A program made the position numbers and the translations under genes. From positions 62,001 to 126,000 of the forward strand of contig CAVTFG010000012.1 in NCBI GenBank assembly GCA_963734015.1: a stretch of DNA of 64,000 bases, given 5' to 3'. Below are positions 33,341-41,602 of the stretch, one piece after another (the first letter of the stretch is position 1; every line of letters starts with the position of its first letter). A model generated the notes under the pieces. That model was not told the origin of the DNA. It saw only the letters and a list, made by a program, of their open reading frames with translations, and made no database searches. This DNA comes from JALZKA01 sp963734015 (lineage in GTDB: Bacteria; Actinomycetota; Thermoleophilia; Solirubrobacterales; 70-9).

Positions 33341-36322
33341 ATGGACGTGCGGAGCACCCTCACCAGCCCGATCAACCGCGTCGGCGCGGCGGCTCAGAAC
33401 GCCCTGGAGGTCGCGCGCTTCGGAGGGCTCGAGACCGGCGAGGAGGCATCGCCCTACGAGGTCGTCGTCGAGCGGCCCATCTACCGGCTCCGGCGGTACT
33501 TCCCGGAGAGCGACCAGACAAACCGCCTCAACGACGGCGGGGATCTGCTTCGTCCTTCGGACTCCGCCTCACAGGGATCCCCGGTCGTGCTGGTGCCGCC
33601 GATGATGCTCGCCGCAGAGATCTACGACGTCTCACCCAACTCGACGGCGGTCGGCACGCTGCACGCCCACGGGGTCGACCCGTGGATCGTCGATTTCGGC
33701 GCGCCCGAGCACGAGGAGGGCGGCCTCGAGCGAAACCTGACCGACCACGTGCTCGCCGTCTCGGACGCGGTCGACCGCGTGCGCGAGGTGACCGGCCGCG
33801 ACGTGCATCTCGGGGGTTATTCCCAGGGCGGGATGTTCTGCTACCAGGCCGCCGCGCTCCGCCGCGGCGACGGACTCGCCAGCGTGATCACGTTCGGCAG
33901 CCCCGTGGACACCGCCGCCGCGATGCCGCTCGGCATCCCCGAGGGGGTCGCGTCGCGGGTGGCGAATGTGCTCGCCGACTCCACTCTCGCCCGCAACGCC
34001 GTGCCGGCCTGGATGTCGCGGCTCGGCTTCCGGATGCTCGACCCGGTCAAGGCGGCCCGCCAGCAGGTCGACTTCGTCCGCCAGCTCCACGATCGCGAGG
34101 CGCTGCTGCCCCGCGAGCGCCAGCGCCGCTTCCTGCAGGCCGACGGCTGGGTGGCCTGGCCGGGCCCGGCGCTCGCCGACTTCATGCGGCAGTTCATCGC
34201 CCACAACCGGATGCTCGAGGGCGGCTTTGTGATCGACGACCGCCTGGTGACGCTCGCCGACATCGACTGCCCGATCCTGACCGTCGTCGGCGAGGTCGAC
34301 GAGCTCGCGCCGGCGCCGGCCGTCCGAGCGATCGTGCGCGCCGCGCCGCGGGCCGAGATCTTCGAGCTCGCGCTGACCGCCGGGCACTTCGGCCTGGTGG
34401 TCGGCTCGGCGTCGAACGCGACCACCTGGCCGACGGTCGCCGCCTGGACGCGCTGGCGCGACGCGAACGAGGCGCTTCCGGCGGAGGTCCGCCGATCCGA
34501 AGTGGCCGCCGAGCTGGCCGAGGGGCCCGGCGCGGGCGCCCGGGCGGGCTACGGCCTGGGCCTGGCGGCCGGCGTCGGCTCCAACCTGGCACGTTCGATC
34601 CTCGGCGGCTTGAGCCGGACGACGGGCACCGTCCGCACGCTCGGCGAGGAGGCGCTTACGCAGCTGCCGCGCCTGATCAGGCTGGACCAGGTGCGCCCGC
34701 GCACCCGGATCTCGCTGGGCAAGCTCCTGGACGAGCAGGCCTCCGAACACCCGGACCAGGTCTTCTTCCTGTTCGAGGACCGCGCCCATACCCACGCCGC
34801 TGCCAAGCACCGCATCGACTCGATCGTGCGCGGGCTGATCTCGGTCGGGATTCACCAGGGCGAGCACGTGGGGGTGTTGATGGAGCCACGGCCCACGGCG
34901 CTGACGGTCGTTGCCGCCCTCAACCGGCTCGGTGCGGTGGCGGTCCTGTTGCGCCCGGACGGCGAGATCGCGCGCGAGGCCGAGCTCGGCGAGATCGGCC
35001 GCGTGGTGGCCGACCCCGAACACATGGAGCGCGCCGGAGACGCCGGCGTTCAGGTGCTGGTGCTCGGCGGCGGCGGCGCCCCGCGCGAGCTCGGCCCGGG
35101 AGTGGTGGACATGGAGCGGATCGACCCCGACGAGGTCGAGCTTCCCGGCTGGTACAGGGCGAACCCCGGTCGTGCCCGCGACCTCGCGTTCATCCTGTTC
35201 ACGGGCGCCGGCGAGCGGACGCGGCCGAACCGGATCACCAACCGGCGGTGGATCCTCTCGGCATTGGGAACCGCCTCCTCCGCCGCGCTGAGCGACGCCG
35301 ACACCGTCTACAGCGTGACCCCCGTCTACCACCCGTCGGGCTTGATGGTGAGCCTCGGCGGTGCGATCGCGGGCGGCGCACGCATCGCCCTTGCGCGCGA
35401 CTTCGACCCGGCGACCTTCTGGGACGAGGTGCGGCGCTACGGGGTCACGGTCGGCTCGTACACGTGGACGATGCTGCGCGACCTGGTCGAGGCCCCGCCG
35501 CATCCGAACGAGCGCCACCACGCCGTACGCCTGTTCATGGGATCAGGGATGCCAAGGGGCCTCTGGAAGCGCGTCTCCGAGCGGTTCGCGCCCGCGGGGG
35601 TGGTCGAGTTCTACGCGTCGACTCAGGGCGAGGTCGTGCTGGCGAACGTCTCCGGCCACAAGGTTGGCGCGATGGGCCGGCCGCTGCCTGGGTCGGCCCG
35701 GGTAAAGGTCGCCGGGCTGGACCTCGAGAAAGGGCTCGAGACGACGCCCAGCGGGTTTGCGCGCGAGTGCGACATCAACGAGGTCGGCGTGCTCGTCGCC
35801 GAGGTCGACCCCGACGTGAACGCCTCGCTGGACACGCCGTTACGCGGCGTCTTCCGACCTGACGACGCGTGGCTCGCCACCGGTGACCTGTTCCGGCGCG
35901 ATCACGACGGAGACTTCTGGCTGCTCGACTCGATCACGTCGCTGATCCGGACCGAGACTGGGCCCGTCCCTCCCACTCCAGTGCGGGACGCCTTGTGGAT
36001 GCTGCCCTCGGTCGACCTCGCCGTCTGCTTCGGGGCCCGCGACCCGGCTGGTGCGCACGCGGTCGCCGTGGGCGCGGTGACCCTGCGCGAGGGCCACGAG
36101 CTCACCGCGGCCGACGTCACCGATGCCCTCTCGACGCTGAAGCCGGAGGAACGGCCGGCGTACGTCCGCGTGGTCGACGAGATCCCGGTCACGACCTGGT
36201 ACCGGCCCGTGCACACGGACATCCAGGCGAAGGGCGTCCCCAACGGCAAGGACGGCCGGGCGTTCGCGCTCGGGGACGACGGGACGTACGGCGAACTGAC
36301 CCGCAAGTCAGCTTCAAAATAG
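33341..36322 (+). CDS. PhaC-like alpha/beta hydrolase fused to AMP-binding (acyl-CoA synthetase-like) domain
   Basis: A 993-residue two-domain protein. Residues 1-370 are an alpha/beta hydrolase of the PHA-synthase type (VVLVPPMMLAAEIYD, WIVDFGAPE, nucleophile elbow GGYSQGGM, HFGLVVGS). Residues 455-990 are an ANL adenylate-forming domain: LLDEQASEHPDQVFFLFEDR at its start, VTPVYHPSGLMVSLGGAIAG, EFYASTQGE, and WLATGDLFRRDHDGDFWLLD. The P-loop (FTGAGERTRPNR) is degenerate and the catalytic lysine of the C-terminal hinge motif is not visible (VTTWYRPVH), so true acyl-AMP chemistry is uncertain. Similar fusions exist in mycobacteria. It lies 11 bases upstream of an enoyl-CoA hydratase gene. Confidence 0.82.
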   Translation: MDVRSTLTSPINRVGAAAQNALEVARFGGLETGEEASPYEVVVERPIYRLRRYFPESDQTNRLNDGGDLLRPSDSASQGSPVVLVPPMMLAAEIYDVSPNSTAVGTLHAHGVDPWIVDFGAPEHEEGGLERNLTDHVLAVSDAVDRVREVTGRDVHLGGYSQGGMFCYQAAALRRGDGLASVITFGSPVDTAAAMPLGIPEGVASRVANVLADSTLARNAVPAWMSRLGFRMLDPVKAARQQVDFVRQLHDREALLPRERQRRFLQADGWVAWPGPALADFMRQFIAHNRMLEGGFVIDDRLVTLADIDCPILTVVGEVDELAPAPAVRAIVRAAPRAEIFELALTAGHFGLVVGSASNATTWPTVAAWTRWRDANEALPAEVRRSEVAAELAEGPGAGARAGYGLGLAAGVGSNLARSILGGLSRTTGTVRTLGEEALTQLPRLIRLDQVRPRTRISLGKLLDEQASEHPDQVFFLFEDRAHTHAAAKHRIDSIVRGLISVGIHQGEHVGVLMEPRPTALTVVAALNRLGAVAVLLRPDGEIAREAELGEIGRVVADPEHMERAGDAGVQVLVLGGGGAPRELGPGVVDMERIDPDEVELPGWYRANPGRARDLAFILFTGAGERTRPNRITNRRWILSALGTASSAALSDADTVYSVTPVYHPSGLMVSLGGAIAGGARIALARDFDPATFWDEVRRYGVTVGSYTWTMLRDLVEAPPHPNERHHAVRLFMGSGMPRGLWKRVSERFAPAGVVEFYASTQGEVVLANVSGHKVGAMGRPLPGSARVKVAGLDLEKGLETTPSGFARECDINEVGVLVAEVDPDVNASLDTPLRGVFRPDDAWLATGDLFRRDHDGDFWLLDSITSLIRTETGPVPPTPVRDALWMLPSVDLAVCFGARDPAGAHAVAVGAVTLREGHELTAADVTDALSTLKPEERPAYVRVVDEIPVTTWYRPVHTDIQAKGVPNGKDGRAFALGDDGTYGELTRKSASK

Positions 36323-36333
36323 AGTGCCCCCGC

Positions 36334-37128
36334 ATGACTGACTTCGAGACGATCGACCTCGCGGTCGCCGACGGCGCCGCGACGATCACCCTGAACCGCC
36401 CCGACAAGCTCAACGCCTGGAACCTGCAGCTCGGCATCGACCTCCGTCAGGCGGTCGAGGGCCTGGCCGCCGACGAGTCCGTCCGCGCCGTGATGATCAC
36501 GGGCGCCGGCCGCGGCTTCTCCTCCGGCGCCGACCTCTCCGAGCCGCGTGAGGAGGGCGCCGACGGCATGCCCGACCTGCGCGCGCGGCTGAAGGAGCGC
36601 TACCACCCGATCATCACCGGGATCCGCGAGATGCCGAAGCCGGTGATCACCGCCGTCAACGGCGGCGCGGTCGGGATCGGCTGCTCCCTCGCGCTGTCAG
36701 GGGACCTCGTGCTCGCCGCCGAGTCCTCCTACTTCCTGCTCGCGTTCGTGAACATCGGGCTGGTGCCCGACGGCGGCTCGACCGCGTTCGTCCCGGCCCG
36801 GATCGGGCTCGCCCGCGCGACCGAGATGATGATGCTCGGCGAGCGTGTCCACGCGCTGCAAGCGCTGAACTGGGGGCTCGTCAACCGGGTCGTGACCGAC
36901 GACGAGCTCCGCGCCGAGGCGGACGCTCTGCTGACGAAGCTCGCCAACGGGCCGACGAAGGCCTACGCCAACGGCAAGGCACTGCTCAACCGGCGCATGT
37001 ACGCCGACCTCCACGAGCAGCTCGAGGCCGAGGCCGACTTCCAGGGCGAGCAGGGCGCGTCGGCCGACTTCATCGAGGGCGTCCTGGCCTTCATGCAGAA
37101 GCGCGAGCCCAACTTCACGGGCAAGTAG
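36334..37128 (+). CDS. Enoyl-CoA hydratase/isomerase family protein
   Basis: A 264-residue crotonase-fold enzyme. The start ITLNRPDKLNAWN, the oxyanion-hole segments GAGRGFSSGADL near residue 66 and NGGAVGIGCSLALSGDLVLA near 108, and FVNIGLVPDGGSTAFVP near 140 are typical. The Glu normally acting as first catalytic base in the GG(G/A)xE position is not conserved at the expected place, and Asp/Gly text (PDGGST) is present in the second, which is seen in PaaG-type isomerases. The exact reaction (hydration or isomerisation) is open. ATG 36334 follows the fusion-protein stop by 11 bases, so the two form an operon. Confidence 0.88.
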   Translation: MTDFETIDLAVADGAATITLNRPDKLNAWNLQLGIDLRQAVEGLAADESVRAVMITGAGRGFSSGADLSEPREEGADGMPDLRARLKERYHPIITGIREMPKPVITAVNGGAVGIGCSLALSGDLVLAAESSYFLLAFVNIGLVPDGGSTAFVPARIGLARATEMMMLGERVHALQALNWGLVNRVVTDDELRAEADALLTKLANGPTKAYANGKALLNRRMYADLHEQLEAEADFQGEQGASADFIEGVLAFMQKREPNFTGK

Positions 37129-37146
37129 ATGGCCGGCTAGCGCCCC

Positions 37147-37782
37147 ATGGCGGGCTTCGGCTGGGACGACGCCGATCGCGACGCTCTCGAGATCCTGCGT
37201 CCCCTGCTGGACGCCGGCGGTTACCTCCCGTGGAGCGAGTGGGCGCTCCGGCCGGCCGCGCTGGCGGCCGTCTGCTACGAGATCGTCATCGCCGACCGGC
37301 GCGAGGTCGTCGAGCTCGGCTCCGGGGTAAGTACGGTCGTCCTCGGCCGGTTGCTCGGGCAGCGAGGCGGGCGGCTCAGCTCAGTCGAGCACAACCCGGC
37401 TTGGGCCGGCGTCGTGCGCGGGCTGCTCGAAACGGACGGGCTCGGCGATGCGGTCCGCCTGATCGAGGCGCCGCTGGAGCCGCATCCCCTCGCTCTCGAC
37501 CAAGCGCATTGGTACCCCGAATCCGCCCTCGCTCAGCTGCCGGCTGAGATCGACCTGCTGTTGGTCGACGGCCCGCCCGGCAACGAAGAGGGCATCGAGC
37601 GGAGTCGCCACCCCGCTCTGCCCGTGCTTGGTGAGCGACTCGGCCGGGGGGCGATGGTGGTTCTCGATGACGCGGAGCGCCCCGGCGAACAGGGCGTTCT
37701 GGAGAACTGGGCCACCGGGCACGCCGATTGGGACTTCACGATCCGCGATGGTGGGATCGCGATCGGCGTGCGGTCCGGCTAG
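37147..37782 (+). CDS. Class I SAM-dependent methyltransferase-like protein
   Basis: A 211-residue protein. It has the SAM-binding loop VVELGSGVSTVVLGRLL near residue 54, an acidic residue after strand 2 (SSVEHNPAWAG), and DLLLVDGPPG near residue 137, the pattern of small O-methyltransferase-like or putative FkbM/cephalosporin-hydroxylase-related methyltransferases. The substrate is unknown. It starts 18 bases after the enoyl-CoA hydratase stop and its own stop overlaps the convergent kinase gene by four bases. Confidence 0.75.
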   Translation: MAGFGWDDADRDALEILRPLLDAGGYLPWSEWALRPAALAAVCYEIVIADRREVVELGSGVSTVVLGRLLGQRGGRLSSVEHNPAWAGVVRGLLETDGLGDAVRLIEAPLEPHPLALDQAHWYPESALAQLPAEIDLLLVDGPPGNEEGIERSRHPALPVLGERLGRGAMVVLDDAERPGEQGVLENWATGHADWDFTIRDGGIAIGVRSG

Positions 37783-39161
37783 CCCTTCTCCTGCGCCTTC
37801 AGGTCTTTCTTTGCCTGCTTGAGCTCGGCCGCGACCGTGCCCTGTTGGTTGGGGATCTCGAGGCGCCGCTCGAGTATCGGGATCGCCTCGCCCGGACGCC
37901 CCGCCAGACGAAGCGCGTGGCCCAGGTTGTAGAGCGCGTATGCGTACGTGATGTCGTCGCTGCCCTCGAGCGCCCCAACCGCCTGCTCGAGGAGAGGGAT
38001 CGCCCCTTCCGGGTCGCCCTGCTGGATCAGCTGGAACCCCTGGTCGTTGAGGGCGAGGGGATCGCCGGTCGGCTCGGCGGTGGGCTCGGCCGGTGGTGCC
38101 TCCGTGTCGGTGTCCGCCGGCGGCGTCTCTTCCTCTGGTGGGGTCGTCTCTGCCTCCGGCGGCGGCGGATCGTCTTGGGCGCTGGAGTCGCGGTCGGGCT
38201 CGGAGACCGGCTCCGGCGCGGGCGGATCCTCGTCGCCACCGATCGCGTTGGCGAAGGCGAATCCGGCGATGAGCGCCACCAGGCAGAGCGCGGCCACCGG
38301 GACCCATCTCGTCGGCCGGTTCATCGTGGCCGTCGGCTCGTCCGGAGGTGGCGGCGGCCATTCCGCCTCGGGCTCCGGTTCCGGCTCCGGCTCCGGCTCG
38401 GGCTCCGGTTCGGCGAACACCTGCGGCGCCGGTCCGGCGTTGAGCATGGCGAGCGCGGCCACCGCGGACTCGGGCCGGAGCTCAGGGTTCTCCGCGCTCA
38501 GGCGCTCGGTGAGGCCGATCAGCCGAGCCGGGCTCTCGTCGCCCAGGCACTGCGAAAGCAGGACGCCGCAGGCGAACAGGTCGCTCCGCTCGCTCGCCGG
38601 ATCGCCGCGCCAGAGCTCGGGCGCCATGTATCGGGCAGTGCCCGGGATCTGGCCGGTCTGTGTGATCGAGGTCGCGTCCTGCGGGCGGGCGACGCCGAAG
38701 TCCGTCACGCAGGCGCGGCCGTCACGGTCGAGCAGCACGTTCCCCGGCTTGACGTCGCGGTGGATGATCCCGGCGGAGTGGATGTGCGCGAGCGCGCGGA
38801 GCACGTCGGCGGCCAGGCGCTCCGCGTCGGGCTTGCCGCCGGAGTCGATCCGGTCCTGAAGCGACCCGCCGGACATGTAGGCCATCACCAGGTACGGGCG
38901 CTCGACGTCCGCGTTGAAGTCGTAGATCGAGACCAGGTTGGGGTGCTGCAGCCGCGCGGCGATCCGCGCCTCGCGCCGGAACCGGGCGAGCCAAGCGCGG
39001 TCCTCGACCAGCCCTTCGGACAGGACCTTGATCGCCACGGGACGCTCGAGCAGCGTGTCGTTCGCGAGCCAGACGCTCGCGGCTGCTCCCGCGCCCAGCC
39101 GGCGTTCGAGCTCGTAGCGGCCTGAGCGCAGGCGCAGCCCCTCGGCGAGGATGACGCTCAT
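37779..39161 (-). CDS. Membrane Ser/Thr protein kinase (Hanks type) with extracytoplasmic TPR tail
   Basis: A 460-residue receptor-like kinase. The kinase domain (about 12-260) has the glycine loop LGAGAAASVWLA, the catalytic Lys in PVAIKVL, HRDVKPGNVLL, the VTDFGVARP metal motif and GTARYMAPELW. A low-complexity Glu-Pro run follows, then one membrane span (VPVAALCLVALIAGFAFANA) near residue 300, a Pro/Glu-rich linker, and TPR-like repeats (LNDQGFQLIQQGDPEGAIPL, YALYNLGHALRLAGRPGEAI) outside. The layout parallels actinobacterial Pkn receptors, but with TPRs instead of PASTA repeats. It overlaps the HAD gene upstream by four bases. Confidence 0.92.
   Translation of the reverse strand: MSVILAEGLRLRSGRYELERRLGAGAAASVWLANDTLLERPVAIKVLSEGLVEDRAWLARFRREARIAARLQHPNLVSIYDFNADVERPYLVMAYMSGGSLQDRIDSGGKPDAERLAADVLRALAHIHSAGIIHRDVKPGNVLLDRDGRACVTDFGVARPQDATSITQTGQIPGTARYMAPELWRGDPASERSDLFACGVLLSQCLGDESPARLIGLTERLSAENPELRPESAVAALAMLNAGPAPQVFAEPEPEPEPEPEPEPEAEWPPPPPDEPTATMNRPTRWVPVAALCLVALIAGFAFANAIGGDEDPPAPEPVSEPDRDSSAQDDPPPPEAETTPPEEETPPADTDTEAPPAEPTAEPTGDPLALNDQGFQLIQQGDPEGAIPLLEQAVGALEGSDDITYAYALYNLGHALRLAGRPGEAIPILERRLEIPNQQGTVAAELKQAKKDLKAQEKG
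38366..38415. repeat. Hexanucleotide-type repeat encoding Glu-Pro run
   Basis: Tandem GGCTCC/GGTTCC units, read on the minus strand as repeated Glu-Pro codons in the juxtamembrane linker of the kinase. Such tracts are prone to length change. Confidence 0.7.
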
Positions 39162-39808
39162 CCGTTGAGCGCGCTCTCGTCGATCCGCCCGTGAAGGTCC
39201 ATGACGGACTCGTATACCTCGATCGCGCCCGCTTCACTCAACTCCGCCTCCGCGAACCCTCCGCTCAGGACGCCGATCGCGCGAATCCCAGCCCGCCGGG
39301 CGGCCACCACGTCCCAGGTCGTATCGCCGATCACGACTGCGTCCCGGGTTCCCGCCCGCTCGAGCGCCGCCTCGACCAGGTCGGGCGCCGGCTTCGTCCG
39401 CTCCACGTCGGCCGAGGTCGTCCAAGCGGCGAACTCGCGCGCGCCCAGCATGTCGACGTAGGTGTCGACCTCCTCCTGCTTGGCTGACGACGCCAGCACT
39501 ACCGCGACCCCCCGGCGGCTCAGGTCCGCCAGGAACTCGCGGGCGCCCGGGAGCACGCGGACCTCTCCGAGAAGCTCGGCGTAGCGCTCGCCCTCGGTCT
39601 CGCGCACCGCGTCGCCCACCCGCCGCTCAGCGTCCTGGCCGGCCACACGCACGACCATCTGGTCGCCGCCGACGCCGATGTGCCGGTGGATGCGCCACAG
39701 CGGCGTCGAGATGCCGTGCTCTCGCAGCGCGCGGTCCCAGGCGATCGCGTGCTGATAGTTGCTGTCGACGAGCGTGCCGTCGACGTCGAGGATCGCCGCG
39801 GCGATCAG
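39158..39808 (-). CDS. HAD-superfamily hydrolase (phosphatase)
   Basis: A 216-residue haloacid dehalogenase-type phosphatase. Motif I is ILDVDGTLVDSN with both catalytic Asp, motif II is VVLASSAKQEEVD, the lysine of motif III is in RTKPAPDLVEAAL, and motif IV is VVIGDTTWDVVAARRAG. The cap inserted after motif I is of the helical type. No ATG, GTG or TTG occurs in frame before motif I. The only reasonable start is CTG 39808, which overlaps the stop of the CBS gene as CTGA. It overlaps the kinase gene at its 3' end. Confidence 0.85.
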   Translation of the reverse strand: MIAAAILDVDGTLVDSNYQHAIAWDRALREHGISTPLWRIHRHIGVGGDQMVVRVAGQDAERRVGDAVRETEGERYAELLGEVRVLPGAREFLADLSRRGVAVVLASSAKQEEVDTYVDMLGAREFAAWTTSADVERTKPAPDLVEAALERAGTRDAVVIGDTTWDVVAARRAGIRAIGVLSGGFAEAELSEAGAIEVYESVMDLHGRIDESALNG

Positions 39809-40221
39809 GTGGAGATCGACTCCACGAGATCGCCGACCTGATGCTCCTCGACGTTCCGGGCGATGTCCGCCTGCGCGACGATCCCGACGAGCTGGTGGCC
39901 GTCGATCACGGGCAGGCGGCGCACCTTGTGCTCCGCCATCGTCCGCAGCGCCTCGTCGATCGAGTCGTCGGCACCGATCGTCACCGGCTTGCCCTCGCCG
40001 AGCTGACCCGCGGTCGTCGCGGCGGGATCCTGACCCTCGGCAATGACCTTCACGACGATGTCGCGGTCGGTCAGCATCCCCTTGAGGCGATCGTCCTCGC
40101 CGCAGATCGGCATCGAGCCGACGTTCAGCTCCTTGAGCTTCTTCGCCGCGTCCTGAACGGTCTCGTTCTCGCCGATGCACTCACAATCGGAAGTCATCAC
40201 GTCGCGTGCTGTCTGAGGCAT
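39805..40221 (-). CDS. CBS-domain pair protein (Hrp1-like)
   Basis: A 138-residue protein made almost entirely of two CBS domains. Features are ARDVMTSDCECIGENETV, MPICGEDDRLKGMLTDRDIV in the first and DSIDEALRTMAEHKVRRLPV, GHQLVGIVAQADIA in the second. The pair forms a cleft that binds adenosyl ligands (AMP, ATP, SAM), so it is a probable energy or redox sensor, similar to mycobacterial hypoxic response protein 1. ATG 40221 has GGAG seven bases upstream. It is first in an operon with HAD and the kinase. Confidence 0.9.
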   Translation of the reverse strand: MPQTARDVMTSDCECIGENETVQDAAKKLKELNVGSMPICGEDDRLKGMLTDRDIVVKVIAEGQDPAATTAGQLGEGKPVTIGADDSIDEALRTMAEHKVRRLPVIDGHQLVGIVAQADIARNVEEHQVGDLVESIST

Positions 40222-40282
40222 TGCTTCTCCTTCGATCTCGGTCTCTCCCCCTGGTACCCACCCTATGCCTAGGATCACGGCG

Positions 40283-41125
40283 ATGCCCGTGAACTATCCG
40301 CTCAACGGCAAGGTCGCGCTCGTCACCGGGGCCGCCAAGGGGATCGGGTACGAGACGGCGCGCCAGATGCACGAGCGGGGGGCGAGCGTCGCGGTGCTCG
40401 ACCTCGAGCGGGCGGACGCCGAGTCGGCCGCCGACGCGATCGGCGAACGGACGCTGGCCCTGGACGCCGACGTCACCGACGGCCGGGCGATGGAGCTGGC
40501 GGTCGGCGAGGTCGTCGAGCGGCTCGGCGGCCTGGACGTGGTCGTCGCCAACGCCGGGATCGCGCCCAAGCCCCGGCCGATGAGCGTGATCGGGAACGAG
40601 GAGTTCGAGCGAGTGATCGACGTCGACCTCTACGGCGTCTGGCGCACGGTCCGCCCGGCGCTGCCACAGGTGATCGAGCGACAGGGCCACGTGGTGGTCG
40701 TCGCCTCGGTCTACGCCTTCCTCAACGGCATGATGGCCGCGCCGTACGCGATGGCGAAGGCCGGCGTCGAGCAGCTGGGCCGTGCACTCCGGGTGGAGCT
40801 CGCGCCGCACGGCGCCAGCGCCGGAGTGGCCTACTTCGGGTTCATCGACACCGACATGGTCCGTGAGGCGTTCGCCGACCCCGTTGCCCAGCGGGTCGAG
40901 GCCGCGTTCCCCGCGTGGCTCACCAAGCGCCTCACCCCGGAAGTAGCCGGGGCGACCATCGTGAACGGCATCGAGCGCCGGGCACCACGGATGATCGCCC
41001 CGCGCTGGTGGGGCGCCTGGTCCACCCTTCGCGGCGTGGTGAACCCATTCTTCGACCGCTACTCGGAGCGCGACGACGAGATCGCCGAAGCGATCCGCCA
41101 GGGCGAGCGGAACCCGTCTTCGTAG
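40283..41125 (+). CDS. Short-chain dehydrogenase/reductase
   Basis: A 280-residue SDR. The NAD(P) loop TGAAKGIGYETARQM is near residue 14, followed by VAVLDLERADAE (acidic residue after strand 2 suggests NAD preference), ANAGIAP, and the catalytic triad in VVVVASVYAF and YAMAKAGVEQL. The C-terminal region is longer than in FabG-type SDRs. ATG 40283 is used, as a longer frame upstream lies in the divergent CBS promoter region. The substrate is unknown. Confidence 0.9.
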   Translation: MPVNYPLNGKVALVTGAAKGIGYETARQMHERGASVAVLDLERADAESAADAIGERTLALDADVTDGRAMELAVGEVVERLGGLDVVVANAGIAPKPRPMSVIGNEEFERVIDVDLYGVWRTVRPALPQVIERQGHVVVVASVYAFLNGMMAAPYAMAKAGVEQLGRALRVELAPHGASAGVAYFGFIDTDMVREAFADPVAQRVEAAFPAWLTKRLTPEVAGATIVNGIERRAPRMIAPRWWGAWSTLRGVVNPFFDRYSERDDEIAEAIRQGERNPSS

Positions 41126-41144
41126 CGAGGGCGAACGTCTCGCG

Positions 41145-41507
41145 TTACTTGCTGCGGGAGCCCGCGGCGCTGTCGGCGGCGTCCTTGCTGGAGGTCACCG
41201 GCTTCTTGGTCTCCGCCGAAGCCGCCGTCTTCTTCGCGGCCGATCCGCCGTTGCCAGGAGGGGCGGTCTTCCACGGCGTGGGCATCTGCGCGGGATCCTC
41301 GTGAACCGACGGCTCGTTGTCCGAACGCGAGCGCCAGAACGCCAGGCCCGCGGCGACTCCGGCCGCAGCGCCGGCGACTGCCATCGCCCGCTCCCGGCCG
41401 CCCTCGAGCCGCTCGGGTATCGAGCGGGCGAAGTCGACCGCGTCGCCGGCAACCGCTTGGGCCCGGTCGGCCACGGACTTGGGCTTGGACTGGAAGGGGA
41501 GCTTCAT
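41145..41507 (-). CDS. Small hypothetical protein with one hydrophobic segment
   Basis: A 120-residue protein. The N-terminal part is basic (KLPFQSKPKSVADRAQ), a short hydrophobic stretch AVAGAAAGVAAGLAFW near residue 48 could be a membrane anchor, and the C-terminal 60 residues are Lys/Ala/Ser/Thr-rich and probably disordered. GAGG lies eight bases before ATG 41507, and ATG 41513 is the alternative. I do not recognise a family, though the layout resembles YtxH-like stress proteins. It converges on the SDR gene. Confidence 0.55.
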   Translation of the reverse strand: MKLPFQSKPKSVADRAQAVAGDAVDFARSIPERLEGGRERAMAVAGAAAGVAAGLAFWRSRSDNEPSVHEDPAQMPTPWKTAPPGNGGSAAKKTAASAETKKPVTSSKDAADSAAGSRSK

Positions 41508-41602
41508 CTTCATCACCTCGAGATCGGTAGCCCCTCTTGCGCTACCCGCCGGCCTGCCGCCGAAACCGCGAGCGCAACCCGCCACCCGTACGATGCGCCC
41601 GC

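Noticed and set aside
38366..38415. Possible CRISPR-like short repeats
   Set aside because: The repeats are six bases, in frame, and encode Glu-Pro pairs in the kinase linker. There are no spacers.
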